64,000 nt of DNA from Sphaerisporangium sp. TRM90804 (GTDB lineage Bacteria > Actinomycetota > Actinomycetes > Streptosporangiales > Streptosporangiaceae). Location of the stretch: contig NZ_JARWAC010000026.1 in assembly GCF_029846175.1 (NCBI RefSeq), positions 62,001 through 126,000 of the forward strand. Reading direction: 5' to 3'. Made by a program: the position numbers and the translations under genes. The notes beneath the pieces were generated by a model that was not told where the DNA came from, made no database searches, and saw only the letters and a program-made list of their open reading frames with translations. Of the stretch, positions 18,900 through 28,629 are shown piece after piece (the stretch's first letter is position 1; each line of letters starts with the position of its first letter).

Positions 18900-19762
18900 G
18901 GCGGCGCGGGCGAGAGCTCGCCGGGGAGGCCGTCGCGCAGGCGGGCGACCGCGGCCAGGGCGGCCCTGGCCGACGCGGGGTCGTGGACGCGGAACACCCG
19001 GGCGCCCTGCCAGGCCGAGACCGCCAGGGTGGCCAGGCTGCCGGGGTGGCGCCGGTCGACCGGGAGGCCGCCGAGGGTCTCGCCGACGAAGTCCTTGTTG
19101 GAGACGGCGACGAGGACGGGCCACCCGGTGTCCACCAGCTCGGTGAGCCTGCGGCTGACCTCCAGCGAGTGCCAGGTGTTCTTGCCGAAGTCGTGCGCCG
19201 GGTCGACCAGGATCGCGTCCTCGCGCACCCCCGCGCGCACGGCGCGGGCGGCCAGGCCCGTGGTGCGGGCGACGACGTCGGCCACCACGTCGGCGTAGCC
19301 GGCGCGGTGCGGCCGGGTGCGGGGCTCGGCGCCGCCGGCGTGCGCGCACACCAGCCCGATGCCGTGCGCGGCCGCGACCTCGGCCAGGGCGGGGTCGTAG
19401 CCGCCCCAGGTGTCGTTGAGCAGGTCGGCTCCGGCGCGGGCGACGACGTCGCCGACCTCGGCCCGCCAGGTGTCCACGCTGATCAGCAGCTCGGGGTGGG
19501 CCTCGCGCACGGCGGCCACCAGGCCCGCGACCCTGCGGATCTCCTCGCCGGCGTCAACGGCCTCGCCCGGGCCCGCCTTCACCCCGCCGATGTCGACGAT
19601 GTCGGCCCCGGCGCGCGCGGCGCCGGCCACGGCGGCGAGCGCGGCGCGGAAGCCGTACGTCCTGCCCCGGTCGTAGAAGGAGTCGGGCGTGCGGTTGATC
19701 ACGGCCATCACGGCGAGATCGCCCGGCCGGAACTCGCGGTCACGCAGGCGCAAGGTATGCAT
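18890..19762 (-). CDS. folP2: dihydropteroate synthase homologue, FolP2 type
   Basis: 290 aa, TIM-barrel fold of the DHPS family: MAVINRTPDSFYD, DIVDIGGVKAGPG, ISVDTWRAEV, LLNDTWGG and VDPAHDFGKN. The NRTPDSFYD variant (where the canonical family has N-x-TPDSF[S/A]DGG) is typical of the actinobacterial FolP2 branch, reported in mycobacteria to lack or have poor DHPS activity. So a role in folate synthesis is uncertain. It stands alone, without folK or folB neighbours. Confidence 0.85.
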   Translation of the reverse strand: MHTLRLRDREFRPGDLAVMAVINRTPDSFYDRGRTYGFRAALAAVAGAARAGADIVDIGGVKAGPGEAVDAGEEIRRVAGLVAAVREAHPELLISVDTWRAEVGDVVARAGADLLNDTWGGYDPALAEVAAAHGIGLVCAHAGGAEPRTRPHRAGYADVVADVVARTTGLAARAVRAGVREDAILVDPAHDFGKNTWHSLEVSRRLTELVDTGWPVLVAVSNKDFVGETLGGLPVDRRHPGSLATLAVSAWQGARVFRVHDPASARAALAAVARLRDGLPGELSPAPPHP

Positions 19763-19907
19763 CGCGGCAAGCGTACGCCCGTCGCGCGGGGGCGCGGCCC
19801 GGCCGTGGAACGGTCCCGCCCGCGTGCGGCGTCCTCACCTCGACGACGCGCTTCGACCACCGTGGCCGCCTCGCCGGCCAGGGTCGCCCGGGAACGCTCC
19901 AAACCGG

Positions 19908-20777
19908 TCAGACGGCTGTGCCGCTTTCGGCCACGGCGAGAAAGTCCTGCGCCATGCCGGGCAGGCGCCTGCGCGCGTGGACGAGCGCGATGATGCGCCG
20001 CAGCGCCGGGTCGAGCGAGCGGACCACCAGCCCGGCCTTCACCGCCTGGTCGGACATGCCGCGATACCACAGCAGCGAGGCCGAGGACGCCCGGATGGCC
20101 GTCAGCCAGCCGCCGCGCTCGTCGGTCTCCCCCGCCACCGACGGCCGCACGCCGTAGGTGGCGAAGAGCTGGTCGAACTCCCTGCGCCGGGCGCTGCCCG
20201 GAGGAGGCAGGACGAGGCGCATGCCGTTCAGCCGCGTGATCGGGACCACGTCGGGCAGGTCGAGGCCGGGCGGCGAGACCAGGACGATCTCCTGCCGTTC
20301 CAGCGGGTGGCTGACGAGATCGGCCGGGACGGGCAGATCGGTCAGGCCCAGATCGGCTCGCTGCTCGCGGATGGCGTTCACGACGCCGTCCCGGCCGTCA
20401 CATCTGACGATCTGCACCCGTACGCCCGGGTGCTCGGAGACGTAGACGGGCAGGAGACGGCCGGCCAGGCCGGGCTCCAGGCTCGGAGGGGACGCGATGC
20501 GCAGCTCGCCTGCGCCGGAGTGCGTCTGCGTGGCGAGGGCCTCGATCTCGTGGACCGCCTCGAGGGCCTCCTTGGCGAGCTTCACGACGCGGCGGCCCTG
20601 GGCGGTCACGACGACTCCCCGGCCCGAACGCGCGAAAAGCGTCATGCCGAGCTCGCGTTCCAGATCGCGGATCGCGCGGGAAAGCGCGGGCTGCGCGATG
20701 TAAAGCGACCTGGCCGCGTCGGTCATGGTGCGGTGCTCCGCAGTGGCGACCACATAACGGAGCTGCTGCAGATTCAT
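19908..20777 (-). CDS. LysR-family transcriptional regulator
   Basis: 289 aa. N-terminal winged helix-turn-helix (residues 1-60: FVVATAEHRT-like start, AARSLYIAQPALSRAIRDLE) and a periplasmic-binding-fold effector domain. It is divergent from the zinc metallopeptidase gene with about 200 bp between them, so that gene is the most obvious candidate target. The effector is unknown. ATG start at 20777. Confidence 0.93.
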   Translation of the reverse strand: MNLQQLRYVVATAEHRTMTDAARSLYIAQPALSRAIRDLERELGMTLFARSGRGVVVTAQGRRVVKLAKEALEAVHEIEALATQTHSGAGELRIASPPSLEPGLAGRLLPVYVSEHPGVRVQIVRCDGRDGVVNAIREQRADLGLTDLPVPADLVSHPLERQEIVLVSPPGLDLPDVVPITRLNGMRLVLPPPGSARRREFDQLFATYGVRPSVAGETDERGGWLTAIRASSASLLWYRGMSDQAVKAGLVVRSLDPALRRIIALVHARRRLPGMAQDFLAVAESGTAV

Positions 20778-20980
20778 GCACTCGAAGCTAGGGCAGAGGA
20801 GTGCGGCGATTCCGGAACATCGCAGAGATCACCTTGGATGATTTCAGAATGTAACCAGATACCGCGACTTCCGTGACTACTGGGAATTGAGTTGTGTTCT
20901 GCCCAAAATGGTCGAGAATGTGGATCTTGTGACTGGGGAGTTCTGCTCGGCCTTCTGAGGCCGGGAAGGGGGCGCGCATC

Positions 20981-22618
20981 ATGGGGAGCGACGAACGGCG
21001 GCCTCCGCCCCCTCCACCGGGCGGCCGCCACCCTTACGCCCCGCGCCCCGCGGCGCCGCAGCCGCGCCCCCAGGGCTCCGCCCCGCCGCCGGGCGCCGCC
21101 CCACCGTACCCGCCGCGCGGCCCGGACCAGCCGCCGCCGGGATACCCCCCGCAGGCCGCACCCGGGGCGCACGGGGCACCCACGCCCGCCCCGCCTCAGC
21201 CGCCGTACCCGCCCCGGGGGCCGTACGGCCGGCCGTCGCAGGGGGAGCCTCCGCAGGGGCCCGGACAGCCGCCTCGGGGGCCGTACGGGCAGCCCCCATA
21301 CGGGCGGCCGCCGTACGGGCGGCCCGCGCCGGCACCTCCCGCCTATCCACCCCAAGGGCCGCCGCACGGGCAGCCCGGGCAGCCCTCGCAGGGACCTCCC
21401 GCCTACCCGCCCCAGGGGGCGCCGCACGGGCAGCCCGCGCCGGGACCTCCCGGATACCCGCCTCAGGGGGCACCGCCCGCTGGGCCGTACGGGCCGCCGG
21501 GCCACGGACCCGGCCCGGTGGCCGGACCGCCGGGCGGGCGCCCGCACCGGCTGCCGCCCCCGCGAGGGCCGGTGGGGCCGTACGGGCCCCGCGGCGGCCC
21601 CGGGCACGCGGGTTGGGCGCCGCCGCGGCGCAAGTCCAGCGCCGGGGTGGTGATCGGCGGCCTTCTCGGCGCGGTCGCCGCCGTGTTCGTGCTGCTGGTG
21701 GTCGGCGGCGCGCTGCTCAAGAGCGCCCGGCAACCGCAGCCGCCGTCGCCGGTGGCCATTCCGACGTTCACCTTCCCGACCGACGCGCCGTTCACCCGGG
21801 CGCCGGACGACACCACGCGCACCGGCGAGCCGCGCGCCACCCCCGCGCCGTCGGAGGCCCTCACCCGGACCCGCGTGTTCAGGCCGAACACCACCCTGAC
21901 CCGCAACACCGTCTACACGATCGGCGCGCTGCCGCGCTCGGCCTGCCGCGCCCCCGCGACCGACATCTTCGACAACGCCCGGATGAAGGCGCTGATCCTG
22001 CGGACGGGGCAGTGCATGAACCGCACGTGGGGCCCCGTCCTGCGCAAGGCCGGCATCGACTTCGCCCCGCCCGGGTACGCGATCGCGGCGCGCGGCGGCA
22101 GGGGCGCGTGCGGCGACTTCCCGCAGCGCGGCAGCATCGTGCCGTACTACTGCCCGCGCAACACGACGATCTACGCCTCCACCTCGGCGATGGCGGGCGG
22201 CCGCGGCAACCAGCGCGGGTACGGCGCGCTGTCCACCTGGCACGGGGCGATCATCGGGATGATGTCCCACGAGTACGGGCACCACGTGCAGCATCTGACC
22301 GGGCTGTCCAACTCCTGGTGGAGCCGGACGCTGGCGTCGCGTTCGGAGGGCGGCAGGCTGGCGCTGAGCCGGCGGCACGAGCTCCAGGCCAACTGCTTCG
22401 GCGGGATGTGGATGAGGGCGGCGGCGGCGAGCTACCCCATCCCGCCCGCCCGGCGCGCCACGCTGTTCAACTTCTTCTCCAACGTGGGCGACTGGCCGGG
22501 ATACCCGCGCGACCACGGCTCCCCCGCCAACAGCGGCCGGTGGTTCAGGCAGGGGTACCAGCGCGGCACGGCGGCCCAGTGCAACACGTGGCTGGCCTCC
22601 TCTTCCAGCACGTCATGA
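20981..22618 (+). CDS. membrane-anchored neutral zinc metallopeptidase (YpfJ-like)
   Basis: 545 aa. A Pro/Gly/Tyr-rich cytoplasmic region (residues 1-215) with recurring YPPQGxPHGQP units, one transmembrane helix (about 218-246), then an extracellular domain of the putative neutral zinc metallopeptidase family. The zinc motif HEYGH is at 430-434, and RRHELQANCFGGM supplies the downstream glutamate. The Pro-rich N-terminus is characteristic of actinobacterial members and likely disordered. Substrate unknown; cell-surface proteolysis is inferred. GGGAAGGGGG precedes ATG 20981. Confidence 0.88.
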   Translation: MGSDERRPPPPPPGGRHPYAPRPAAPQPRPQGSAPPPGAAPPYPPRGPDQPPPGYPPQAAPGAHGAPTPAPPQPPYPPRGPYGRPSQGEPPQGPGQPPRGPYGQPPYGRPPYGRPAPAPPAYPPQGPPHGQPGQPSQGPPAYPPQGAPHGQPAPGPPGYPPQGAPPAGPYGPPGHGPGPVAGPPGGRPHRLPPPRGPVGPYGPRGGPGHAGWAPPRRKSSAGVVIGGLLGAVAAVFVLLVVGGALLKSARQPQPPSPVAIPTFTFPTDAPFTRAPDDTTRTGEPRATPAPSEALTRTRVFRPNTTLTRNTVYTIGALPRSACRAPATDIFDNARMKALILRTGQCMNRTWGPVLRKAGIDFAPPGYAIAARGGRGACGDFPQRGSIVPYYCPRNTTIYASTSAMAGGRGNQRGYGALSTWHGAIIGMMSHEYGHHVQHLTGLSNSWWSRTLASRSEGGRLALSRRHELQANCFGGMWMRAAAASYPIPPARRATLFNFFSNVGDWPGYPRDHGSPANSGRWFRQGYQRGTAAQCNTWLASSSSTS

Positions 22619-22853
22619 CGCCCGAAACCGGCGGCCGTCACCTTCGAACCCTGGCTTGACGGGTGCGCGGCGACCGCCGGACGACAGGCGGGCTTCGGTT
22701 ATTTGTCACCGTCCCATTGCCCAATATTGGTCTTGAGTCGGCCATGTCCGTGTATGGGGGTTAGAATCCTGGAATTCCGTTAGATCTACGGGGGCCGACG
22801 TAGGCGTTCTGCCTGGTGAGCGGCTGGATTGCGACAGGCAAGAGGGAGCGCCC

Positions 22854-24596
22854 GTGACCACGCCTGGTAACGCGGGGGAGGCGGCTCCGGGGGGCCGCGC
22901 GGCCGCTGAGCAGGGCGGCGACGGCCCGCCGCCCCCGACCCGGCCCCGCCGGCGGCCCCCGCGCGCACGGCGCCGTCCCGCCCCGGACCAGCCTCCGGCC
23001 GCGGGCCCGACCCCCGACCAGCCTCCGGCCGCGAGCCGGCCCCCGGACCGGCCACCGGCGCCGGACCGGCCACCGGCCACCGCCCGCCCCGCGGCGGCCA
23101 CCCGGCCGCCGCGTTACGCCACGCCTCCCACCGCCGCCTCCCTCATCGGGTGGACGGCGCTGTCGGCCCTGGTGCCCGGCGCGGCCCACCTGCGGGCCGG
23201 GCGCCGCCGGGCCGGGTTCATCCTGCTCGGCGTCTTCGGCGCGCTCATGGTGGGCGCCGCGACGTTCGCGCTGGCCCTGGGGTCCAACCTCGGGCTGGCG
23301 GTCAAGGACAGCACGCTGGCCGCCGTGATCGTCGTGGCGTCCGCCGGCGCGCTGGGGTGGTTCACCCTGGTGATCATGTCCTACATCGCGTTGCGGCCCG
23401 ACCGGCTGCCGCAGACGGGGCAGATCGTCTCCGGCGTGGTCGTCGGGGTGCTGTGCGTGGCCGTGATGGCCCCGTTCGCGGTGACGGCGAGCAGCATGAT
23501 GACCGTGCGGGAGACCGCCAACGCCGTCTTCCCCTCCGACCCGCACCCGACCGCCGTCCCGGTGCAGCAGGAGGACCCCTGGAACGGCCGCCACCGCGTC
23601 AACTTCCTGCTCGTCGGCGGCGACGCCGCGGGCAACCGGACCGGCGTGCGGACCGACAGCATGACCGTGGCCAGCGTGGACGTCAGGACCGGCGACTCGG
23701 TGATGTTCGGCCTGCCGCGCAACCTGCAGTACGTCCGCTTCCCCAAGGGCGACCCGCTCGCCGCGCGGTTCCCGAACGGCTTCACCGGCGACTCCGGGCA
23801 GGGCCTGCTCAACGAGCTGTGGCAGTACGCCGAGGACCACCTCGGCAAGGGCAAGGGGCCGCAGGAGCTCAAGAGCGCCATCGGCCACACCCTCGGGTTC
23901 AAGATCGACTACTACGCCATCGTCGACATGTACGGCTTCGCGGCGCTGATCGACGCGATCGGCGGGCTGCGCATCCGCGTCGAGAGCGACATCAAGTGGG
24001 GCGGCGACTTCGGCACCGCCGGCACCATCAAGGCCGGCTACCAGCGGCTCGACGGCGAGCACGTGCTCTGGTACGGCAGGTCGCGGGTGGGCAGCGACGA
24101 CTTCTCGCGCATGTCGCGGCAGCGGTGCGTCATGGGCGCGCTCCTGGACCAGGCCACGCCCAGCGTCGTGCTCGCCAACTTCGGAAAGATCGCGTCGGCC
24201 ACCCGGCACATGTTCCGCACGGACATCCCGCGCGATCTGCTGGAGCACCTGGTGCCGCTGGCGCTGAAGGTCAAGGACGCCAGGACGACGAGCCTGCAGT
24301 TCGTCCCGCCCGCCGTCTGGCCGGGCGCCGCCGACTGGGCGAAGATCCGCCGCATGACCGACCAGGCGATCCGCGAGTCTACCCGGCCCGAGCGTCGCAC
24401 CCTGACCGCCGGGGTCGGCGCCACGCCCGGCGCCTCCGTCTCGGGCTCCCCCACCGCCGCGCCGGGCACCACGCCCACCCCGGCCGCCACCGCGCCGGAC
24501 GGCACCGCCAAGAGCTCCGGCAAGCCCCGGACGCCCACGCCGAACCGGTCGAAGCAGCCCGCCGCCAAGTCCCTCGCCCAGGCCTGCGGCTTCTAG
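22854..24596 (+). CDS. LytR-CpsA-Psr (LCP) family cell-wall ligase
   Basis: 580 aa. A Pro-rich cytoplasmic N-terminus with repeated DQPPAA units, about three membrane segments (roughly 112-134, 145-170 and 180-208), then an extracellular LCP domain (about 240-430): VNFLLVGGDAAGNRTGVRTDSM, FGLPRN, IDAIGGLRI and the GRSRVGSDDFSRMSRQR segment with its conserved Arg/Asp set. LCP proteins transfer undecaprenyl-linked polymers such as arabinogalactan or teichoic acids to peptidoglycan. Members with several membrane segments before the domain are a recognised variant. The Ser/Thr/Pro-rich C-terminal tail is probably disordered. GTG start, with GAGGGAG upstream. Confidence 0.9.
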   Translation: MTTPGNAGEAAPGGRAAAEQGGDGPPPPTRPRRRPPRARRRPAPDQPPAAGPTPDQPPAASRPPDRPPAPDRPPATARPAAATRPPRYATPPTAASLIGWTALSALVPGAAHLRAGRRRAGFILLGVFGALMVGAATFALALGSNLGLAVKDSTLAAVIVVASAGALGWFTLVIMSYIALRPDRLPQTGQIVSGVVVGVLCVAVMAPFAVTASSMMTVRETANAVFPSDPHPTAVPVQQEDPWNGRHRVNFLLVGGDAAGNRTGVRTDSMTVASVDVRTGDSVMFGLPRNLQYVRFPKGDPLAARFPNGFTGDSGQGLLNELWQYAEDHLGKGKGPQELKSAIGHTLGFKIDYYAIVDMYGFAALIDAIGGLRIRVESDIKWGGDFGTAGTIKAGYQRLDGEHVLWYGRSRVGSDDFSRMSRQRCVMGALLDQATPSVVLANFGKIASATRHMFRTDIPRDLLEHLVPLALKVKDARTTSLQFVPPAVWPGAADWAKIRRMTDQAIRESTRPERRTLTAGVGATPGASVSGSPTAAPGTTPTPAATAPDGTAKSSGKPRTPTPNRSKQPAAKSLAQACGF

Positions 24597-24640
24597 AACC
24601 GTCAGGCCCGGCCGGCAGGCCGGCCGTTGAACCTGTCGGC

Positions 24641-24775
24641 GTGAGACCGGCGGCCGTCCCACCCGCCCGTCAGACCCGGCGGCCGTCAGACCCGGCGCCG
24701 TCTCACCCGGCCGTCAGACCCGGCGGCCGGCGGACCCGGCCGTCATTCCCGGCGGCCGGCGGACCGGCCGCGCCC
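24641..24775. repeat. GC-rich degenerate direct repeats downstream of the LCP gene
   Basis: CGTCAGACCCGGCGGC-like units recur at 24668, 24684, 24712 and (diverged) 24741. A longer unit, CCCGGCGGCCGGCGGACC, is duplicated at 24719 and 24748. Spacings are 16 and 28-29 bases. No coding potential is seen; the region lies between convergent genes. Confidence 0.6.
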
Positions 24776-24806
24776 GGACGGGCGGTGCCGTAGGACGGCG
24801 CCGCGC

Positions 24807-26861
24807 TCACGGCGCGGAGACCGCCCGGGCGGTGCGCGGGAGCAGGACGAAGGCGCCCAGGTAGATGAGGGCGGCCGCGACGAGCAGGCCCTGGTAGCCG
24901 ATCACGAGGGACAGGTACTCCAGGCATCCGCCGAGGATCGCGCCGAGCAGGTTGGCGCCGAAGGCGACGGTGCCGTCGGCGGTCTGCGCGAAGCGCTTGG
25001 CGAAGACGACGTTGGCGGCGAAGATCGGCAGGAACGCGACCACCACCGCGCAGACGCCGCGCAGCGGCAGGGGCAGGCCCAGCAGCCATGAGTTGGGCAC
25101 CAGCGCGGCCAGCACCAGCCCGCCGAACAGGATCGCGTACATGACCGGCAGGGGTGGAGTTCGGAACCTGCGGGTCACCTCCACCGCCGCGAGCACGGCG
25201 ACCAGCACGCCCGCGAAGACGATGGCGTTCACCACCCAGGTGGTGCCGAACAGCAGGGCGAAGCCGGTGATGCTCTTGGTCTCCAGCAGCAGGAACCCGA
25301 CGCCGAGCAGGAAGAGGTCGGCGTAGGGGCGCATCCTGCGGAACGGCCCGGCGACCGCCCGTACCGCGATCAGGCTGACCAGCAGGATCAGGCCGAGCGC
25401 GATGAGGTACAGGGACGGGATGTCGCGGCCGTGCAGGTACAGGAACGGGCGGTCGTCGACGGCGGGGGGCGGGGTGTCGGCCTGCGCGCCCGCCCACTCG
25501 CCGCCGCAGCGCTGCGCGGCGGCGTTCACACCCGCGGTGATCACGGCCTGCCGGCCCGCGCCGACCTCGTCCACGCAGGGACGGTGGCCGAAGGCCGCCT
25601 GGGCGGTGGAGGCGAGCCGGTCGACCAGCCACTGCTCGCGGTAGTAGTTGTACATCGAGAACGCCCCGCCCGGCTTGAGGCGGTCGCGCGCGGCGCGCAT
25701 GGCCTCCTCGGTGAACAGGTAGCTCTCCAGGCGCAGCGAGCTGGCCCCGGACACCAGGGTGAGGGAGTCGGGCAGCGCGAACAGGATGAGGTCGTACTTC
25801 TTGCCGGTGGACTCCAGGAAGGCGCGGCCGTCGGTGATGTGGGTGGTGACGCGGGGGTCGCCGTAGGGCCGGTCGGGGTGGTGCAGGGCGCCCAGCTCCC
25901 TGAGCCGGGGGTCGATCTCCACCGCGTCCACGTGCTTGGCGCCCTTGGACAGGGCGATCGCCACGTCGGTGCCGCTGCCCGCGCCCACGATCAGCACGTC
26001 GTCGAGGGAGGTCACCGCGGCCCGCTCGTACGGCAGCGCGTACTGGCGCTCCCACTGCAGCCGGTTGACCGCGGGGACGGCCTGCTGGTGCGGGATGCCG
26101 TTCACCGATATGTCCATGACGGCGACGCCGGCGATCGACAGGTACTTGGAGGTCACCTTGTAGTAGGGCGACCACAGCGCGCCCGCGGTGAGGGTCTCGA
26201 CCGCGAGGGCGCCCACCACCACCATCGACGGCACCGTCACCAGGGCCAGGTAGCGCACCAGCGAGCGCGGCTGGAGCAGCACCCCGTAGGCGATGGCGGC
26301 GACCGCGCCCCAGACGACCGGCGGGGCGCCCGCGAACGACAGCAGCGAGAACAGCGCGATGCCGGTGAGGCTGCCGATGAGGTCGTAGCGGTAGGCCTCC
26401 AGCCGGTCGAGCTCGGGGAAGCACCGGCCGACCAGCTCGGCGGGCCCCATCAGCACCAGCGCCGCCGCGGCGAACACGATCGGCAGGATGGCCCAGGCGG
26501 GCGGGCCGGTGGTGGACAGGCTGGTGAAGTACAGCACGCCCTCGGTCTCGCGGTTCACCGTCACCGGGAAGAACAGCACGATCAGCACCAGCACGGCCAG
26601 CACGATCGGCGAGTAGTAGGGCTGCCTGGCGCTGCGGCCCACCCGGAGGAAGCCCAGCCCGATTCCGAGGAAGGAGCCCAGCAGCACGAAGTTCGTGAAG
26701 TAGCTGAGATGGACGATATTCGACCCGGTCCAGCGGATCAGCGCCAGTTCGAGGAAGAGCATGAAGGCGCTGGCGACCACCAGCCTCGGCCGCACCGGGA
26801 GACGCTGCTCCTCTCCGCTGCCGGATTCGGGACGTGACGGGGTGTCCACCTTGGCGATCAC
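24807..26861 (-). CDS. polytopic membrane protein with spermidine-synthase-like domain
   Basis: About 684 aa. Several membrane segments at the N-terminus, a Rossmann SAM-binding domain in the middle (VLIVGAGSGTDVAIALSKGA, VDAVEIDPRL, DGRAFLESTGKKYDLILF), then a second set of membrane segments. This matches large membrane-bound spermidine synthase-like proteins of actinobacteria. Whether it makes polyamines is unknown; the aminopropyltransferase acidic gate is not obvious, so another SAM-dependent reaction is possible. The start is uncertain: GTG 26861 is chosen, GTG 26930 is an upstream alternative, and neither has a good ribosome site. Confidence 0.82.
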   Translation of the reverse strand: MIAKVDTPSRPESGSGEEQRLPVRPRLVVASAFMLFLELALIRWTGSNIVHLSYFTNFVLLGSFLGIGLGFLRVGRSARQPYYSPIVLAVLVLIVLFFPVTVNRETEGVLYFTSLSTTGPPAWAILPIVFAAAALVLMGPAELVGRCFPELDRLEAYRYDLIGSLTGIALFSLLSFAGAPPVVWGAVAAIAYGVLLQPRSLVRYLALVTVPSMVVVGALAVETLTAGALWSPYYKVTSKYLSIAGVAVMDISVNGIPHQQAVPAVNRLQWERQYALPYERAAVTSLDDVLIVGAGSGTDVAIALSKGAKHVDAVEIDPRLRELGALHHPDRPYGDPRVTTHITDGRAFLESTGKKYDLILFALPDSLTLVSGASSLRLESYLFTEEAMRAARDRLKPGGAFSMYNYYREQWLVDRLASTAQAAFGHRPCVDEVGAGRQAVITAGVNAAAQRCGGEWAGAQADTPPPAVDDRPFLYLHGRDIPSLYLIALGLILLVSLIAVRAVAGPFRRMRPYADLFLLGVGFLLLETKSITGFALLFGTTWVVNAIVFAGVLVAVLAAVEVTRRFRTPPLPVMYAILFGGLVLAALVPNSWLLGLPLPLRGVCAVVVAFLPIFAANVVFAKRFAQTADGTVAFGANLLGAILGGCLEYLSLVIGYQGLLVAAALIYLGAFVLLPRTARAVSAP

Positions 26862-27039
26862 GGGTCTCAACGTAGCCAAACGCCGACCCCGGCGAAAGCC
26901 TTGACGACCTGCCGAATGGAGCGTTGCCACCCGGAAGGGGCGCCAGGCCGCAGAGTCGGCCGGTCAAAGGCGGGCGGACGCGGGCGGACGCCCCGCCGGG
27001 CCGATGAAAGCCTCATAGGGGGAAGCGGGCCGAAATTCC

Positions 27040-27076
27040 TTCGGCATTTCACCCGGCTATCGGGTGAAATGCCGAA
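27040..27076. repeat. perfect 16-bp inverted repeat in a divergent promoter region
   Basis: Arms TTCGGCATTTCACCCG (27040-27055) and its exact complement (27061-27076) around the loop GCTAT. It sits in the 305-bp gap (26862-27166) between the divergent spermidine-synthase-like and subtilase genes, where no gene is seen. It could be an operator, an attenuator or a terminator of an unseen transcript. Confidence 0.65.
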
Positions 27077-27166
27077 CGACACGGTGTTTCTGCAGGTAGA
27101 CGCGGTCGGACGGTATGCAGGAACGTGGTGGCGTCCGGTCGATCCACGTGCCGAGGTGGTGTTCCC

Positions 27167-28531
27167 ATGCGGGTCCTGATCCAGCTCCGCCCCACACCCG
27201 ACGTCGTCGCCGCGGTGGCGGCCCCCGACCTGGTGGCCACCACCGCCGACGTCACCGACGAGCTTCCCGGGGTGGCGCTCGACCACTCCTTCACCCCCGT
27301 CGCGCTCCCCCGGGCCCAGCCCGCCAGCCCCGGCGGCGACCCGCTGTCGCTCAACCAGCCTCTGGTGTTCTCGATGGCGGCGGAGCAGGCCTCGGTCCTG
27401 GTGCGGGGGGAGATCTCCGACGACGAGGGCTCGGCGCGCGTGGCCCTGCTGCCCGGCCGCCACCGCGACGTCGTCGGCGTGTACGCCGACCCCGTGATCG
27501 AGACCAGCCTCACCTGCGGCGGGTCCCCGCCGGTCGGCACCTGGCGCGACGTCGAGCGCATGCTGTCGGTCCCCGAGCTGCGCGCCGAGGGCTACGACGG
27601 CGCGGGCGTCGCGCTCGCCGTCTGCGACACCGGCGTCAACGCCGCCCACGTGGCCGAGGGGCTCGGTCTGGAGGTCGCCGTCGACCGCGAACGGAGCTGG
27701 AACCCCGGCGGCGTCTCCGGCGACGCCGGGGAGTTCGACGTCGACCACGGGACGATGTGCGCCTTCGACGCGCTGATCTGCGCCCCCCGCGCCTCGGTGA
27801 TCGACATCCCCGTCCTGCTGTCGCGGCGGCGGGGCGGCACCGCGATGGACGGCCTGCTCTCGGACGCCGTGGCGGCCTTCGCCCACCTGCGCACCGTGCT
27901 GGAGGCGCAGCCGCCCGAGAGCCGGGCGCTGGTCGTCAGCAACAGCTGGGGGTGCTTCTCCCCGCTGTGGGACCTCGCGCCCGGCCAGCCGGGCAACTAC
28001 TCCGACAACGCGGCCCACCCGTTCAACATCATCGTGGGCAGCCTGGAGCAGGCGGGCGCCGACATCCTGTTCGCCGCCGGCAACTGCGGCACCGAATGCC
28101 GAGATCGCCGGTGCGCCTACCCCGACCGGCCGATCGGCGGCGCGAACTCCCACCCGCAGGTGCTGTCGGTCGGCGGCGTCGACACCGACGGCCGGCGGGT
28201 GGGCTACTCCTCCAAGGGCCCGGGGCGGCTGAGCGACCGCAAGCCCGACATCTGCTCGTACACGCATTTCTCCGGCTCCAAGGCCTTCGGCGAGGACAAG
28301 CCCGACTCCGGCACCTCGGCTGCCTGCCCCGTCGCCGCCGGCCTGGTGGCCGCCGTCCGCACCCGCTGGCCCGCCTCCCTGATCTCCCCCGCCCAGCTCC
28401 GCACCCTCCTGCACCGCACCGCCGACGACCGCAGCGACGTGGGCTTCGACTACGAGTACGGCTACGGCGTCACCGACACCGCCGCCCTGCTGTCCGCCCT
28501 GAAACGCCGCGCCTCCCGCCTTCCCCTGTGA
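27167..28531 (+). CDS. S8 subtilisin-like serine protease without signal peptide
   Basis: 454 aa. The catalytic triad is intact: Asp154 (VCDTGVN), His194 (DVDHGTMC) and Ser384 (SGTSAACPVAAGL), with oxyanion Asn306 (FAAGNCG). The first 130 residues are not catalytic and begin MRVLIQLRPTPDVV with no hydrophobic leader, so the enzyme is probably cytoplasmic or exported by an unusual route. Several cysteines (C118, C153, C198, C205, C307, C311, C316) are unusual for a secreted actinobacterial subtilase. ATG 27167 follows GAGG; the longer frame from 27125 reads through the leader. A 76-aa gene follows 98 bp downstream and is probably its partner. Confidence 0.9.
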   Translation: MRVLIQLRPTPDVVAAVAAPDLVATTADVTDELPGVALDHSFTPVALPRAQPASPGGDPLSLNQPLVFSMAAEQASVLVRGEISDDEGSARVALLPGRHRDVVGVYADPVIETSLTCGGSPPVGTWRDVERMLSVPELRAEGYDGAGVALAVCDTGVNAAHVAEGLGLEVAVDRERSWNPGGVSGDAGEFDVDHGTMCAFDALICAPRASVIDIPVLLSRRRGGTAMDGLLSDAVAAFAHLRTVLEAQPPESRALVVSNSWGCFSPLWDLAPGQPGNYSDNAAHPFNIIVGSLEQAGADILFAAGNCGTECRDRRCAYPDRPIGGANSHPQVLSVGGVDTDGRRVGYSSKGPGRLSDRKPDICSYTHFSGSKAFGEDKPDSGTSAACPVAAGLVAAVRTRWPASLISPAQLRTLLHRTADDRSDVGFDYEYGYGVTDTAALLSALKRRASRLPL

Positions 28532-28629
28532 CGCCCCCCGGCCCGGCCGGGGCCCTCGGCCGGAGACCGGAACCCGCCGCGTGGGCAAGCTCGGCCTCCC
28601 CCGGCCGGGCGGGCGCGTAGCGTGGTGAC

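Noticed and set aside
17469-19349. 626-codon minus-strand frame spanning the PLP enzyme and folP2-like genes
   Set aside because: Covers two real genes in wrong frames; no recognisable domain.
24641-24775. CRISPR-like array
   Set aside because: Units are short, unequal in spacing, lack unique spacers of constant length, and no cas genes are near.
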